Shown in pieces: positions 9,510 to 17,920 of a DNA stretch of 64,000 bases. The stretch's first letter is position 1. Each line of letters begins with the position of its first letter. This DNA is from B10-G9 sp964627755. Lineage in GTDB: Bacteria; Chloroflexota; Anaerolineae; Anaerolineales; UBA11858. Where the stretch lies: NCBI GenBank assembly GCA_964627755.1, contig CAZVIH010000066.1, positions 41,962 to 105,961 of the forward strand. The letters are read 5' to 3'. Under the pieces are notes generated by a model. The model searched no databases, was not told where the DNA came from, and saw only the letters and a list, made by a program, of their open reading frames with translations. The translations under genes were made by a program, and so were the position numbers.

Positions 9510-9549
9510 ATAGCTGTTAACTATGTTGGTTTACAGCTATTATTTTTTC
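9510..9549 (+). terminator. rho-independent terminator after the ABC operon
   Basis: An 8-bp perfect stem (ATAGCTGT at 9510-9517 with ACAGCTAT at 9533-9540), extended after one mismatch by three more pairs, closes a small loop. TATTTTTTC follows immediately. It sits 43 bases after the permease stop and separates this operon from the ferredoxin gene. Confidence 0.8.
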
Positions 9550-9606
9550 AATTAAAGATGGATTACAATACCTTGAAAGATCAGCTTCCGCATCCAAGGA
9601 GCAACC

Positions 9607-10551
9607 ATGACAACTAATCAAAGAGGTTTGATCAAAAGCTCAACCAGTGAGTTTTACCGGGAAGGTAAAAATACCGCAAATTACTCCCTGTTCGATTTTG
9701 TTCACGGCTATATGTACTCAAAATGGCCATATTTATACATCAGTGTTGCCCTTGGGGAACACCGTTTGTACAAGATCCTGCAACCGATCTTCCTTTTTCT
9801 GCAATCGATCCTGGAACCTTCCCATGAGGATGAACCTGAGGAATTTGGTAATGCCTGGGCTAATTCTTATCATGGAAAAGTTGTACCTATCGACGAGGCC
9901 AAACGATTGGTATCAATTCAGGAAGAAATTGTTATCAAGGACCTGGAACAGGTAATACCATTTACCCGTGCCAGAGATATTATTATGCACAATCCACAGA
10001 AGATAGTTGTCCTGGATTGCCCCTGCCGTATGGCCCGTGAAAATCACTGCACACCTGTAGATGTTTGTTTGATTGTTGGAGACCCATTTGCCGGTTTCAT
10101 TTTGGAACACCAACCTGAAAAATCGCGCTTGATCAACTCTGAAGAGGCAATGGAAATCCTCCAGGCAGAACATGATCGCGGCCATGTCTCACACGCGTTC
10201 TTCAAAGATGCCATGTTAAATCGATTTTATGCAATCTGCAACTGCTGTTCCTGCTGCTGCGGGGCATTCCAGGCCCATAACAACGGCACACCCATGTTAA
10301 TGACCTCAGGGTATACCGCAGCTGTGGATCCCGAGCTGTGTGAAGGCTGTGAAAGCTGCCTTGAATTCTGCCAGTTCTCCGCCATCGAAATGGCAGACGG
10401 GCAGGCCCGGATCCTGGTGGAGGACTGTTTTGGCTGCGGTGTGTGTGTGGATAAATGCGCCCAACATGCGATCACCCTCTCGAGGGATCCCGCTAAAGGT
10501 GTACCCCTGGAAATTCACAAACTGATGGAGGAAGCTGCTCGGGTAAACTGA
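9607..10551 (+). CDS. cysteine-rich 4Fe-4S ferredoxin-domain protein
   Basis: 314 aa with AAGGAG before the ATG. The C-terminus (about residues 240-295) holds two ferredoxin repeats, CEGCESCLEFCQFSAI and CFGCGVCVDKCAQHAI, both with full CxxCxxCxxxC spacing. The middle part has two unusual cysteine groups: DCPCRMARENHCTPVDVC near residue 138 and CNCCSCCCG near residue 208, which could hold a further metal centre. There is no signal peptide and no clear TM segment. The family occurs in anaerobes as a redox protein of unknown partner. The gene stands alone between a terminator and a convergent gene. Confidence 0.72.
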   Translation: MTTNQRGLIKSSTSEFYREGKNTANYSLFDFVHGYMYSKWPYLYISVALGEHRLYKILQPIFLFLQSILEPSHEDEPEEFGNAWANSYHGKVVPIDEAKRLVSIQEEIVIKDLEQVIPFTRARDIIMHNPQKIVVLDCPCRMARENHCTPVDVCLIVGDPFAGFILEHQPEKSRLINSEEAMEILQAEHDRGHVSHAFFKDAMLNRFYAICNCCSCCCGAFQAHNNGTPMLMTSGYTAAVDPELCEGCESCLEFCQFSAIEMADGQARILVEDCFGCGVCVDKCAQHAITLSRDPAKGVPLEIHKLMEEAARVN

Positions 10552-10558
10552 TTGAATT

Positions 10559-11032
10559 TCAGTGAACTGAAATTATCTGGCAGCCCGTTGTGCTGACAAG
10601 GATCTGGGGTTGAATACTGAAGACCGCATGATGTGATCCTGCTGCGGCCCAGATAATTGGATGATCCAGTAAATCCTGATCTATATAGATCGGGATTTCT
10701 TTTTTCAATCCGTAGGGTGATACTCCCCCAATCGCAAATCCGGTTTCCTCCCGAACAAAATCAGGCGAAGCAAATTTGATTTCTTCTCCAATTTGAGCTC
10801 CGACGAGTTTTTCATTTACATGATTCGCACCGCTGGTCAGGATCAAGATTGGTTTCTGGCCCCCAGCTGTCTGAAAAACCAGGGATTTGACGATCTGCCC
10901 CACCTGGCATTGGGCCGCAGCGGCAGCTTCTTTTGCGGTGCGGGTGCTGTCGGGCAGCTCTTGGACGATCGCCGGGATGCCAAGGGCTTTTAGTGTGTCT
11001 TCAACGCGCTGGGTGCTGGATTTGGGAGACAT
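10559..11032 (-). CDS. YbaK/EbsC-type aminoacyl-tRNA deacylase
   Basis: 157 aa, the usual size of stand-alone YbaK/ProX editing proteins that hydrolyse mischarged tRNA in trans. The fold is recognisable from RTAKEAAAAAQCQVGQIVKSLVF (the conserved Lys lies in IVKSLVF), then GAQIGEEIKFASPDFVREETGFAIGGVSP with the conserved GG-SP loop, and WAAAGSHHAVF. Which tRNA is edited cannot be decided from sequence. It converges on the ferredoxin gene with a gap of seven bases. Confidence 0.85.
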   Translation of the reverse strand: MSPKSSTQRVEDTLKALGIPAIVQELPDSTRTAKEAAAAAQCQVGQIVKSLVFQTAGGQKPILILTSGANHVNEKLVGAQIGEEIKFASPDFVREETGFAIGGVSPYGLKKEIPIYIDQDLLDHPIIWAAAGSHHAVFSIQPQILVSTTGCQIISVH

Positions 11033-11055
11033 GTCTGTATTGTAATGGATGATGG

Positions 11056-11117
11056 GGAGATGGGGGGACTTTTAGATTAGCAGCTTTTGCACCTCGTCTC
11101 CCGATCACCCCATCTCC
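11056..11117. repeat. intergenic inverted repeat, function unknown
   Basis: In the 207-base gap between the ybaK-like gene and the recA-lipoprotein pair, GGAGATGGGG (11056-11065) recurs as its exact reverse complement at 11108-11117, with 42 bases between. A GA-rich stretch with the flavour of an interspersed repeat (gcgaagcaacc) follows near 11205. No T-tract follows, so it is not a normal terminator. I see no gene here. Confidence 0.35.
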
Positions 11118-11239
11118 AGGTCATGGTTTATGTCGCATTTACACCCAGCCCTGAGTAGACCTCGGGCTATTGTGAGACGGGAGTCGAAGATCCGGTCCTG
11201 AGGCAAGCGAAGCAACCAATGGCTTAATAGTCCTTCTGC

Positions 11240-11863
11240 TTAAGTGTCAGCCGGCGTCTCCTCAACCACGGGTTCTTCCGGGGCTGGTTCTTCAACCGCT
11301 TCTTCCTCTACCACCTCTTCCACCACGGAGATTTCCATGTAGACCGGATCGCCGAAACGGCCCTCATCCGCATCATAGGCCTGCCACCAGGTATTATATC
11401 TTCCGGGATTATCAGGTGCGTTAAAGGTGATCTCGATCACCGCCTGGGTGGATTGCCGGGCCGGATATAAACCTTGCTTTTTTTCGGCGCCCAGCGCCAG
11501 GCCCGAGATCAGTTGAAGGGAATAAGATGAGTTCCAATTACAGCTTCCCGTATTTTTAATCAGCCAACGTTTTGTGATCTTTTCGCCCGGCAGGACTTCT
11601 GTGCCGTCAGGGACAGTGAGATCATCTAGAAATTCAAGCTGATTCACACAATTGGTCTGTCTGGTGGGCAGGGGAGTTGCAGCAGATCCAGATATCTGTT
11701 TCTGAGCTGGATTGGAAGTTGGCGGCACAAAATGTGCCGCCTCGGATGGAAGTGGTGTTGCCCTGCCAGACTGGCATCCAGTTATCAGAATCAATAAAAC
11801 AAAGAAGGCAATATCTCTGATAACTTTTGGCCAGAAATTATTCAAGCGGGGGGACTGGTTCAT
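11240..11863 (-). CDS. lipoprotein with NBR1-type Ig-like domain
   Basis: 207 aa. The N-terminus has a hydrophobic segment and the lipobox LITGC, so it is probably a lipoprotein. A Ser/Thr/Pro linker leads to one Ig-like domain at about residues 75-175. Its strand pattern is TVPDGTEVLPGEKITKRWLI, NTGSCNW and NTWWQAYDADEGRFGDPVY, the hallmark of the 'next to BRCA1' Ig-like domain common in Chloroflexi lipoproteins. The C-terminus is a strongly acidic Glu/Pro/Val tail of about 30 residues. The gene begins 26 bases inside the end of recA, which suggests co-transcription. Its function is unknown. Confidence 0.8.
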   Translation of the reverse strand: MNQSPRLNNFWPKVIRDIAFFVLLILITGCQSGRATPLPSEAAHFVPPTSNPAQKQISGSAATPLPTRQTNCVNQLEFLDDLTVPDGTEVLPGEKITKRWLIKNTGSCNWNSSYSLQLISGLALGAEKKQGLYPARQSTQAVIEITFNAPDNPGRYNTWWQAYDADEGRFGDPVYMEISVVEEVVEEEAVEEPAPEEPVVEETPADT

Positions 11864-12884
11864 CGACCTCTGTTTCGGGGTTAAATTCTGAATGATCCAT
11901 TACCAAAGCCCGGATAGCATCTTCTATTTCCTGGGTGAAATCCGGATTCTCTTTTAAATATTCTTTGGCATTTTCTCGTCCCTGTGCAATCCGCAGATCG
12001 TCACCATAATAATAAAAGGATCCGCGTTTTTCGATCACAGCTACTTCGACCGCCAGATCAAGGATATCACCAGATCGTGATATGCCTTCATCGTGCATGA
12101 TATCGAACTCAGCAGTCCTGAACGGGGGGGCAACTTTATTTTTAACAACACGGACCCGGGTGCGGCTGCCTACGATATCCGTTCCTGATTTTATTGATTG
12201 GATCCTGCGAACATCAAGCCGGATCGAGCTGTAGAATTTTAATGCTCGGCCGCCAGGGGTCGTTTCAGGATTGCCAAAAACTACACCGATCTTTTCTCGC
12301 AGCTGATTTGTGAAAATCAGGCAGGTATTGGTTTGTTTAATAGCGCCTGATAATTTTCGGAGCGCCTGGGACATCAAGCGGGCCATCAATCCCATATGGG
12401 AATCGCCCATATCCCCTTCGATCTCCGCCCGGGGAACCAGGGCAGCGACAGAATCTATGATGATGACATCCACTGCTCCGGACCGGATCAAAGATTCGGC
12501 GATTTCTAGGGCCTGTTCACCTGTATCCGGTTGAGAGATCAGCAGGTTATCTACATCCACTCCCGTCTTGGCTGCATAGGCAGGATCAAGGGCGTGTTCC
12601 ATATCAATAAAAGCTGCAGTCCCGCCTTGCTTCTGGGCTTCTGCGACAATGTGCTGGCAAATTGTGGTTTTTCCGGATGCTTCAGGACCATATATCTCTG
12701 TCACTCGACCGCGGGGAACACCTCCTACACCGAGAGCAAGATCGAGGGATAAAGTACCTGTGGGGATCACATCCACGTTCATGCCTGTTGCATCCCCCAA
12801 TTTCATAATTGCCCCTTCTCCGAAGCGTTTTGTGATATCCTGGAGCGTTTTTTCTAATGCTGCTTTGCGTGGATCATCCGCCAT
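11838..12884 (-). CDS. recA: recombinase RecA
   Basis: 348 aa, full length. Walker A is GPEASGKTT, loop and Walker B regions include AAFIDMEHALDP and VDVIIIDSVAALVPRAEI, and the L2 DNA-binding loop contains FTNQLREKIGVVFGNPETTP. KNKVAPPFRTAEFDIMH marks the C-terminal domain start, and the acidic tail (PETEVDEPVPPLE) is present. GAGGAGGAA precedes the ATG. A promoter with a candidate SOS box lies about 50 bases upstream. RecA drives strand exchange and LexA self-cleavage in DNA repair. Confidence 0.98.
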   Translation of the reverse strand: MADDPRKAALEKTLQDITKRFGEGAIMKLGDATGMNVDVIPTGTLSLDLALGVGGVPRGRVTEIYGPEASGKTTICQHIVAEAQKQGGTAAFIDMEHALDPAYAAKTGVDVDNLLISQPDTGEQALEIAESLIRSGAVDVIIIDSVAALVPRAEIEGDMGDSHMGLMARLMSQALRKLSGAIKQTNTCLIFTNQLREKIGVVFGNPETTPGGRALKFYSSIRLDVRRIQSIKSGTDIVGSRTRVRVVKNKVAPPFRTAEFDIMHDEGISRSGDILDLAVEVAVIEKRGSFYYYGDDLRIAQGRENAKEYLKENPDFTQEIEDAIRALVMDHSEFNPETEVDEPVPPLE

Positions 12885-12932
12885 TTCTTCCTCCTCTAAA
12901 TACGTCGCATCTCAGGCTGATATGCTGATTTT

Positions 12933-12960
12933 AGTGTAGCACAAATGTTCTAAACGTCAA
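12933..12960 (-). promoter_or_regulatory. recA promoter with candidate LexA/SOS box
   Basis: On the minus strand TTGACG (12960-12955), a 16-base spacer and TACACT (12938-12933) make a sigma-70 promoter for recA. The spacer holds AGAACATTTGTGC (12951-12939). It matches the Gram-positive-type SOS core GAAC-N4-GTTC at 7 of 8 fixed bases and lies exactly where LexA would block polymerase. The -35 box overlaps the stop codon of the upstream M23 gene. The match is read by eye. Confidence 0.6.
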
Positions 12961-14144
12961 GGGGAAGGCGAAAAATAATATTCCGGGGGAGTAGGAGTCT
13001 CATCAGAGAATCCTCGCCAAACATTGAACTTTATAAAGGTTACCTGACCGGGTTTGATCTCCACAGTTGTCTGGTAAGAAAAACCGATATTGGTAACTGG
13101 GATCGAGACCAGATAAGAACCTGCAGGAATATTGGAAATGGTCAGGTTTTCCTTATAATAGGGGTCGCTGTTTATGGCTTCGTTCTGGTAGGATTTTGCG
13201 ATCCACAACCGATCCTCTGGATTATTGCCGGTCAGGGCATTTTCAGTTCGGTACAAATAGACAACTTGTTGTTCATATGGTCGGCCATCAAAAGTCAGGA
13301 TCTGACCTACCAGGATGCCCCAACCCTGGGGTGGGGAGATCCATAAATCTGGGTTGCGGGTTGAGAAATATTCATTCTTTCCTACACGGACTTCAAAATG
13401 TAAGTGGGGTCCGGTGGTCTTGCCAGTATTGCCCATATAACCGATTATTTCTCCAGCTTTAACTTCCTGCTCCTCAGATACAAGAATTTCGTCCAGGTGG
13501 GCGTATAAAGTGTATAAAGCTTCTCCTTTGTAACTGAATGAATGCTGGATGACAATAGCCTTGCCATAAGGGTCATCGTATACATTATCTCCACCCCTGT
13601 AGATACCCTGACCGGCATAGATCACTTTGCCTTCGCCAGCTGCCAGGATAGGGGTGCCGATATCACCGGGAATATCAATCCCGGTGTGGACGACATTTTC
13701 AAAAAAGACATCCCCATACCCATAATTGGTATAAGCTGCATCGATATCAAAAGCCGCAATCGGATTCAGAAAATAGAAATGATCATGTTGACTGGGAACC
13801 CAGGGTACGGGATAAACAGGAGGGCGCCAGGGATTGATGTTGTTCTTTGGGTCGGGTGGAAGTGAGAATTCTGGTGTAGTGAGTGGAAGGGAAGGAGTGG
13901 GACTGAGTTCAGGAATAGCGGTAGGCGTATGAGTAGTAAGGTTAAGGCTAACCTGGGTATCTGTGGGGATGGAAGGTGTTTCAGTAGTAATTGGCAGATC
14001 CGGACTTGGAGATGGTATGGATTTTGTTCCCGACTGGCATCCTGACAGCAAGATAACAACTATTACCAGGATGGGGATATATATTGCTGGGTTTGCCATC
14101 TTTGAGCCAATTTTTCCTGGGTCGATCCTGGATAATCTTCTCAT
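12957..14144 (-). CDS. M23-family peptidase lipoprotein (LytM-like)
   Basis: 395 aa. A hydrophobic N-terminal segment ends in LLSGC, a lipobox. A Ser/Thr/Pro spacer of about 70 residues follows, then the zinc endopeptidase domain around residues 135-265 with HTGIDIPGDIGTPILAAGEG (first His and Asp), YAHLDE and TGPHLHFEV (the HxH motif). All metal ligands are present, so peptidoglycan cleavage is plausible. The last 120 residues form a beta-sandwich-like domain. An alternative start at 14099 (MANPAIY) also keeps the signal peptide. It lies 6 bases downstream of the PD40 gene, probably in one transcript. Confidence 0.85.
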   Translation of the reverse strand: MRRLSRIDPGKIGSKMANPAIYIPILVIVVILLSGCQSGTKSIPSPSPDLPITTETPSIPTDTQVSLNLTTHTPTAIPELSPTPSLPLTTPEFSLPPDPKNNINPWRPPVYPVPWVPSQHDHFYFLNPIAAFDIDAAYTNYGYGDVFFENVVHTGIDIPGDIGTPILAAGEGKVIYAGQGIYRGGDNVYDDPYGKAIVIQHSFSYKGEALYTLYAHLDEILVSEEQEVKAGEIIGYMGNTGKTTGPHLHFEVRVGKNEYFSTRNPDLWISPPQGWGILVGQILTFDGRPYEQQVVYLYRTENALTGNNPEDRLWIAKSYQNEAINSDPYYKENLTISNIPAGSYLVSIPVTNIGFSYQTTVEIKPGQVTFIKFNVWRGFSDETPTPPEYYFSPSP

Positions 14145-14150
14145 GATTTT

Positions 14151-15983
14151 TTATGGATTGGCGCCGATTTCCAATTTTTGGATATCTTCCTGGGAATATA
14201 GCTGGAGCAGGGCTGTTTGCAGACTCATTCCCTGAGTGAATGCGAAATATTGATAGCGTGATGCAGATTCGGAAAATTGCCAGAACGATTCTGCGGGGAA
14301 TCTTTTCCAGCCGTATGCATCCGCTAATTCTGTAAAGTCAACCCAATAGCCATCCTGAATATCCTGGGATCTAGCTCCGCCATTTTCATAATTTGTATTG
14401 CTCCCGGAGTATCTGGCATCAAAACTCCAATCATAATCTTTGAGCGGTTTTCCTTGCAAGCCTTGTTGATTATTCGCACGAATATAGACCCGCCAATAGG
14501 TTTGATCCCGGTATTCTTCCTTCACCAGGACCAACCAGTTTGCCATCCTCGGGATATCGTCGATCGTGAATCCTCGACCAGTGAACAACCATTCCAGGCT
14601 TACTCCGGGAGTTTGTGGTTCATTGATTGGAACATAGGCATTTTCCAGAGTGGACAGGAAATCCCATCCAGTTTCATCTCTTACGGTTTGACGGAGGGAA
14701 GAGAAGGAGCCAACAGCATCCTGGTTAAACCTCGGATTTGGTGCGACCAGATTTCTCAGTTGGATCAGATCCTTACTCTCTGCAGCCTGGTCAGCTGTGG
14801 TACCTTCGGCAGGATACCAGAGTGGAGTAGGTTCAGGGCCAGGATCTAGATTGGCCTGGTAAACAAAAGCAGGGGCTTTGCTCCAACTGATCCCCTCAAT
14901 ATGACCGGGTATTTTGACGGCTGGCATCATGACCTGGGATGTTACCTTAAATCCCGGATAGGCAGTAAGGTAAGAATCATAAGGATCTTCCAGCACTGTA
15001 TATAAGATCTCACCGTCTCCCGACCACAGCGGCCAGTCTCCGCTGCCTCTGAAAACAGGATCTTTTTGAGGGTCATTTGAATCCCAACTTACCAGGGAGT
15101 GATTTCCATCATCTGTGACAATCGACCAGGTTAGATATCTGCCATCCGGAGACCAGATGGGATGATTTACAGACAATCCAGGCAAATTGGTAATCGAGAC
15201 GGATTTATCGTTTTCACTGGAATCCAGATCTGCGTACCAAACTTCCTGTAAACCATTTCTGGTGCTGATAAAACTAATCAATCGTCCTTGTTTGGACCAG
15301 TTTGGGGCATAATCCGCTCCTGGGTGGTTAGTTAGGGGAATTTCCCCGCTGGTTCTATTGATATTCTGGAGGAGGATTTCCAGGTTATTCACCTGGTAAC
15401 TTTCGTATGCCAGCCACTCTCCATCTGGCGACCAGGTTGGATTTCCATCGTAGGCATAAGTATCCGTAAACTGCTGGATTTCCCCAGTGGTCAAGTCCAG
15501 GATAAAAATATCCCAGGGACCATACCTGTTGGATGCAAAGGCCACCCGCGATCCATCTGGACTTACAGCGGGGGTGATATCTTTAAATGGCCCCGTGGTT
15601 ATTCTTGTCAACGGCAGGGCGGCGTATCCAATTCCAGACCAATCTTCCAGGAAAGGTTGGTAGGCAAAAAGATGGATATTCTTTCCTTCCCGGATCGATA
15701 GGATCAATGAGCCGAATTGGGATGGATATGCCAATAGATCTGGATTGATATTTTCTGGCTGGGCGGTAGGGATTGGCGCGATTGTAACAATTGGCGTAAC
15801 TGTCTGTGTCGGAGTGCTCTGGAGAGCTTCGGCCCGGTTATTTTCAATCAGGGATCGAGTATCCGGGTAGAAAATAACCGCTGTGATAACCAGAATTATA
15901 CCAATGACAATTATTATCAGATAAGAGAGGTATCCTGGTCTGGTTTCTTCTTTCTGGACCTGGTCTGAGTTGTTGTCCATCAT
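14151..15983 (-). CDS. membrane-anchored PD40 (TolB-like) beta-propeller protein
   Basis: 610 aa. One TM helix at about residues 20-41 (YLIIIVIGIILVITAVIFY) anchors it, and the rest should be extracytoplasmic. Residues 90-360 contain repeated TolB/PD40 blades with the typical phrases VSPDGSRVAFASNRYGPWDI, WSPDGEWLAYES and WSPDGRYLTWS, which form a propeller. The C-terminal 230 residues are not recognised. The M23 peptidase lipoprotein follows 6 bases later, so a joint envelope role is possible. Two ATGs in tandem begin the gene, and the ribosome-binding site is weak. Confidence 0.8.
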   Translation of the reverse strand: MMDNNSDQVQKEETRPGYLSYLIIIVIGIILVITAVIFYPDTRSLIENNRAEALQSTPTQTVTPIVTIAPIPTAQPENINPDLLAYPSQFGSLILSIREGKNIHLFAYQPFLEDWSGIGYAALPLTRITTGPFKDITPAVSPDGSRVAFASNRYGPWDIFILDLTTGEIQQFTDTYAYDGNPTWSPDGEWLAYESYQVNNLEILLQNINRTSGEIPLTNHPGADYAPNWSKQGRLISFISTRNGLQEVWYADLDSSENDKSVSITNLPGLSVNHPIWSPDGRYLTWSIVTDDGNHSLVSWDSNDPQKDPVFRGSGDWPLWSGDGEILYTVLEDPYDSYLTAYPGFKVTSQVMMPAVKIPGHIEGISWSKAPAFVYQANLDPGPEPTPLWYPAEGTTADQAAESKDLIQLRNLVAPNPRFNQDAVGSFSSLRQTVRDETGWDFLSTLENAYVPINEPQTPGVSLEWLFTGRGFTIDDIPRMANWLVLVKEEYRDQTYWRVYIRANNQQGLQGKPLKDYDWSFDARYSGSNTNYENGGARSQDIQDGYWVDFTELADAYGWKRFPAESFWQFSESASRYQYFAFTQGMSLQTALLQLYSQEDIQKLEIGANP

Positions 15984-16004
15984 AAATGAATCTCGGTAGA
16001 TTAG

Positions 16005-17417
16005 TTAATTGATCCGCAACCAATTTGGAAAATAACTCTTCAGTCGCCCTTTTTGTACTTTTCCCCACCCCAGGGGGTTTCCAGATACTGCAAGGAGGAT
16101 CCAGGAACCTGGTAAAAAATCATCTTCGGGGATCTTGATTGGAGATCCCCGTTGATAGGCTGCTAAATCGGTATCACCTATCGAAAATTCTAACACTTTT
16201 TGAGCATCTACCCGCTTGATACCCATAGCAAGTGCAGGGCTGGGAATAAATTGATCTGCCTGGAAAGTACCCAGCCACCAGCCCCAATGGTGGACTTTAA
16301 GCCCTTCCAGAGATGGAGTTCCAGATGGGACCCAGTAGAGACGGTTCCCGTATACTGCTAATCCCCGGCTGGAAGGAGAAATCTCCCTGGTTCTGCTGGT
16401 CACAATCAGGTTATTTTCAAAGAATTTTTCATAAATCGACATTTGTATCGGATCTATGGAGCAGTTGCTGTACTTTTCCGACAGAACAGATTTTAAGTCG
16501 GCTCCGGTCTTTTTCATTCTGGCGACAAAATGTCCCTCACCGGTAGTGATATGAGGCCAGATGCGGATAGGTCTGGTAAGATCGACCGGATCCGAATCTG
16601 TCAACGGGATCCCTGGGGAAAATCCTGTTATTTGAGGTATAGTTTCGAGATTGAAATCCGATAATTTATTCAGGAAGCGCAGGATCGTTCCTTCATTTTC
16701 CAGTTGGTTGAATGTGCAGGTAGAATAAACAAGAATTCCACCCGGGCGAACTAATTTCCCGGCGAACCAGAGGATTTCATCCTGGATAAGAGCGATGCGT
16801 TGGCTAAGCTGAAGCGACCATTTTTTTATTTCTCCGGGATGAACTCGGAATGTACCTTCTCCCGAGCAGGGTGCATCAACCAGCACCCGGTCGAAATAGT
16901 TCCCAAAACGGTCAACCAAGCGCTGGGGTGTTTCACTGAGGATCGAGATATTTCTCGCACCCCAACGTTCGATATTACGCCCCAGCGCTTGGACTCTGTG
17001 AGGGTTTGGATCGTTTGCGACAAGATATCCCTTACTTCTCATTCTGCTGGCGATCTGGGTTGTTTTCCCCCCGGGGGCGGCGCAGAGATCCAAGACTCTT
17101 TCACCTGGCTGTGGATCCAAAACTGATACAGGAACCATTGCTGAGGGTTCCTGGAGATAGTACATCCCGGCAGCATGAAAGGGATGTTTCCCCAATCCTT
17201 CGGCCCGGTGTACAAGATAGCCATTTTTTTCCCAAGGCAGGTTAGTATAATCCGCTGAGATTTCTTTTTTGAGGAGGTTAATTTCCGTTTTGTCGGGATT
17301 GATTCGCAGACCAGTGTAAAGAGGCGCGCTCTCCAGGGTTTGCCAGAATTGGGAAGCATCGTCTTTTAAGATTGAATCAATTGTGTTCAGATACTCTGGT
17401 GGGAGATTATTATTCAC
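16005..17417 (-). CDS. NOL1/NOP2/Sun-type rRNA (cytosine-C5) methyltransferase
   Basis: 470 aa. The N-terminal part is the RsmF-like substrate region. The SAM-binding core shows VLDLCAAPGGKTTQIASRM (motif I). The two active cysteines lie in VLVDAPCSGEGTF (motif IV) and LVYSTCTFNQLENE (motif VI). The C-terminal 180 residues match the extra RNA-binding domain of the RsmF group and end in the PUA-like WILLAVSGNPLGWGK. It should methylate a cytosine of 16S or another rRNA; the position is not decidable. The start is a GTG that overlaps the stop of the upstream gene by four bases. Confidence 0.9.
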   Translation of the reverse strand: MNNNLPPEYLNTIDSILKDDASQFWQTLESAPLYTGLRINPDKTEINLLKKEISADYTNLPWEKNGYLVHRAEGLGKHPFHAAGMYYLQEPSAMVPVSVLDPQPGERVLDLCAAPGGKTTQIASRMRSKGYLVANDPNPHRVQALGRNIERWGARNISILSETPQRLVDRFGNYFDRVLVDAPCSGEGTFRVHPGEIKKWSLQLSQRIALIQDEILWFAGKLVRPGGILVYSTCTFNQLENEGTILRFLNKLSDFNLETIPQITGFSPGIPLTDSDPVDLTRPIRIWPHITTGEGHFVARMKKTGADLKSVLSEKYSNCSIDPIQMSIYEKFFENNLIVTSRTREISPSSRGLAVYGNRLYWVPSGTPSLEGLKVHHWGWWLGTFQADQFIPSPALAMGIKRVDAQKVLEFSIGDTDLAAYQRGSPIKIPEDDFLPGSWILLAVSGNPLGWGKVQKGRLKSYFPNWLRIN

Positions 17418-17806
17418 AGGAGTGTAAAAGAACAGGAGCTGGATTTGATATTTGTTTGTTTTAATCTGACTTCCGGTCCTTCTTCCATGCCAGTTTCCTC
17501 TTCTATCAGTGAGAAAAGTTCCAGGGTCACTGTAAAATCGCCAGGTTGGTTTTTATTTGCTGGGAGATGAAGGGTGATTTCGTTGTCTGGACTGGTAATA
17601 TTGACCATATTAGCAGTCACCAGGAGCTCATTTTCCTTATTTGTTAACTTGATTCCTATGTTCTGCGCTGATGAAAAGGAAGATAAACGGAACAGGACTT
17701 TGATCCGGCGTTTATCAGGGTAGGGTTCTGTGGATATTTCAAGAATATCAGGTTCCTGGTTATCCGGCAGGATCTGATCGGGTTTTATGTATTGATGATC
17801 AAACAT
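17414..17806 (-). CDS. hypothetical protein, small and beta-rich
   Basis: 130 aa if started at 17806, where AAGAGGTGGA gives a good Shine-Dalgarno match. Longer frames up to 17872 would begin inside the degV terminator and are unlikely. The sequence has alternating polar/hydrophobic strands (KRRIKVLFRLSSFSS, NEITLHLPANKNQPGDFTVT), perhaps an Ig- or Hsp20-like sandwich, but I do not recognise a family. The stop codon overlaps the GTG of the methyltransferase gene, so the two are probably translationally coupled. Confidence 0.55.
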   Translation of the reverse strand: MFDHQYIKPDQILPDNQEPDILEISTEPYPDKRRIKVLFRLSSFSSAQNIGIKLTNKENELLVTANMVNITSPDNEITLHLPANKNQPGDFTVTLELFSLIEEETGMEEGPEVRLKQTNIKSSSCSFTLL

Positions 17807-17861
17807 GATCCAGTCCACCTCTTTGAATGACTCTCTGGATAAGTGTACCATCCTGGAAAAG

Positions 17862-17896
17862 AAAAAGCCCAATCAGATGAACTGACTGGGCTTTTT
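17862..17896 (-). terminator. rho-independent terminator after degV
   Basis: AAAAAGCCCA (17862-17871) pairs perfectly with TGGGCTTTTT (17887-17896). Four more pairs follow after one mismatch, around a five-base loop. Read on the minus strand it ends in a T-tract and lies 25 bases after the degV stop. Because the stem is flanked by A- and T-tracts it could work in both directions. Confidence 0.85.
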
Positions 17897-17920
17897 AATC
17901 CTTGATATTTGGATCTGCAA

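Noticed and set aside
17807..17872. A longer start for the small protein at 17414
   Set aside because: It begins inside the degV terminator stem, and the best ribosome-binding site belongs to the ATG at 17806.
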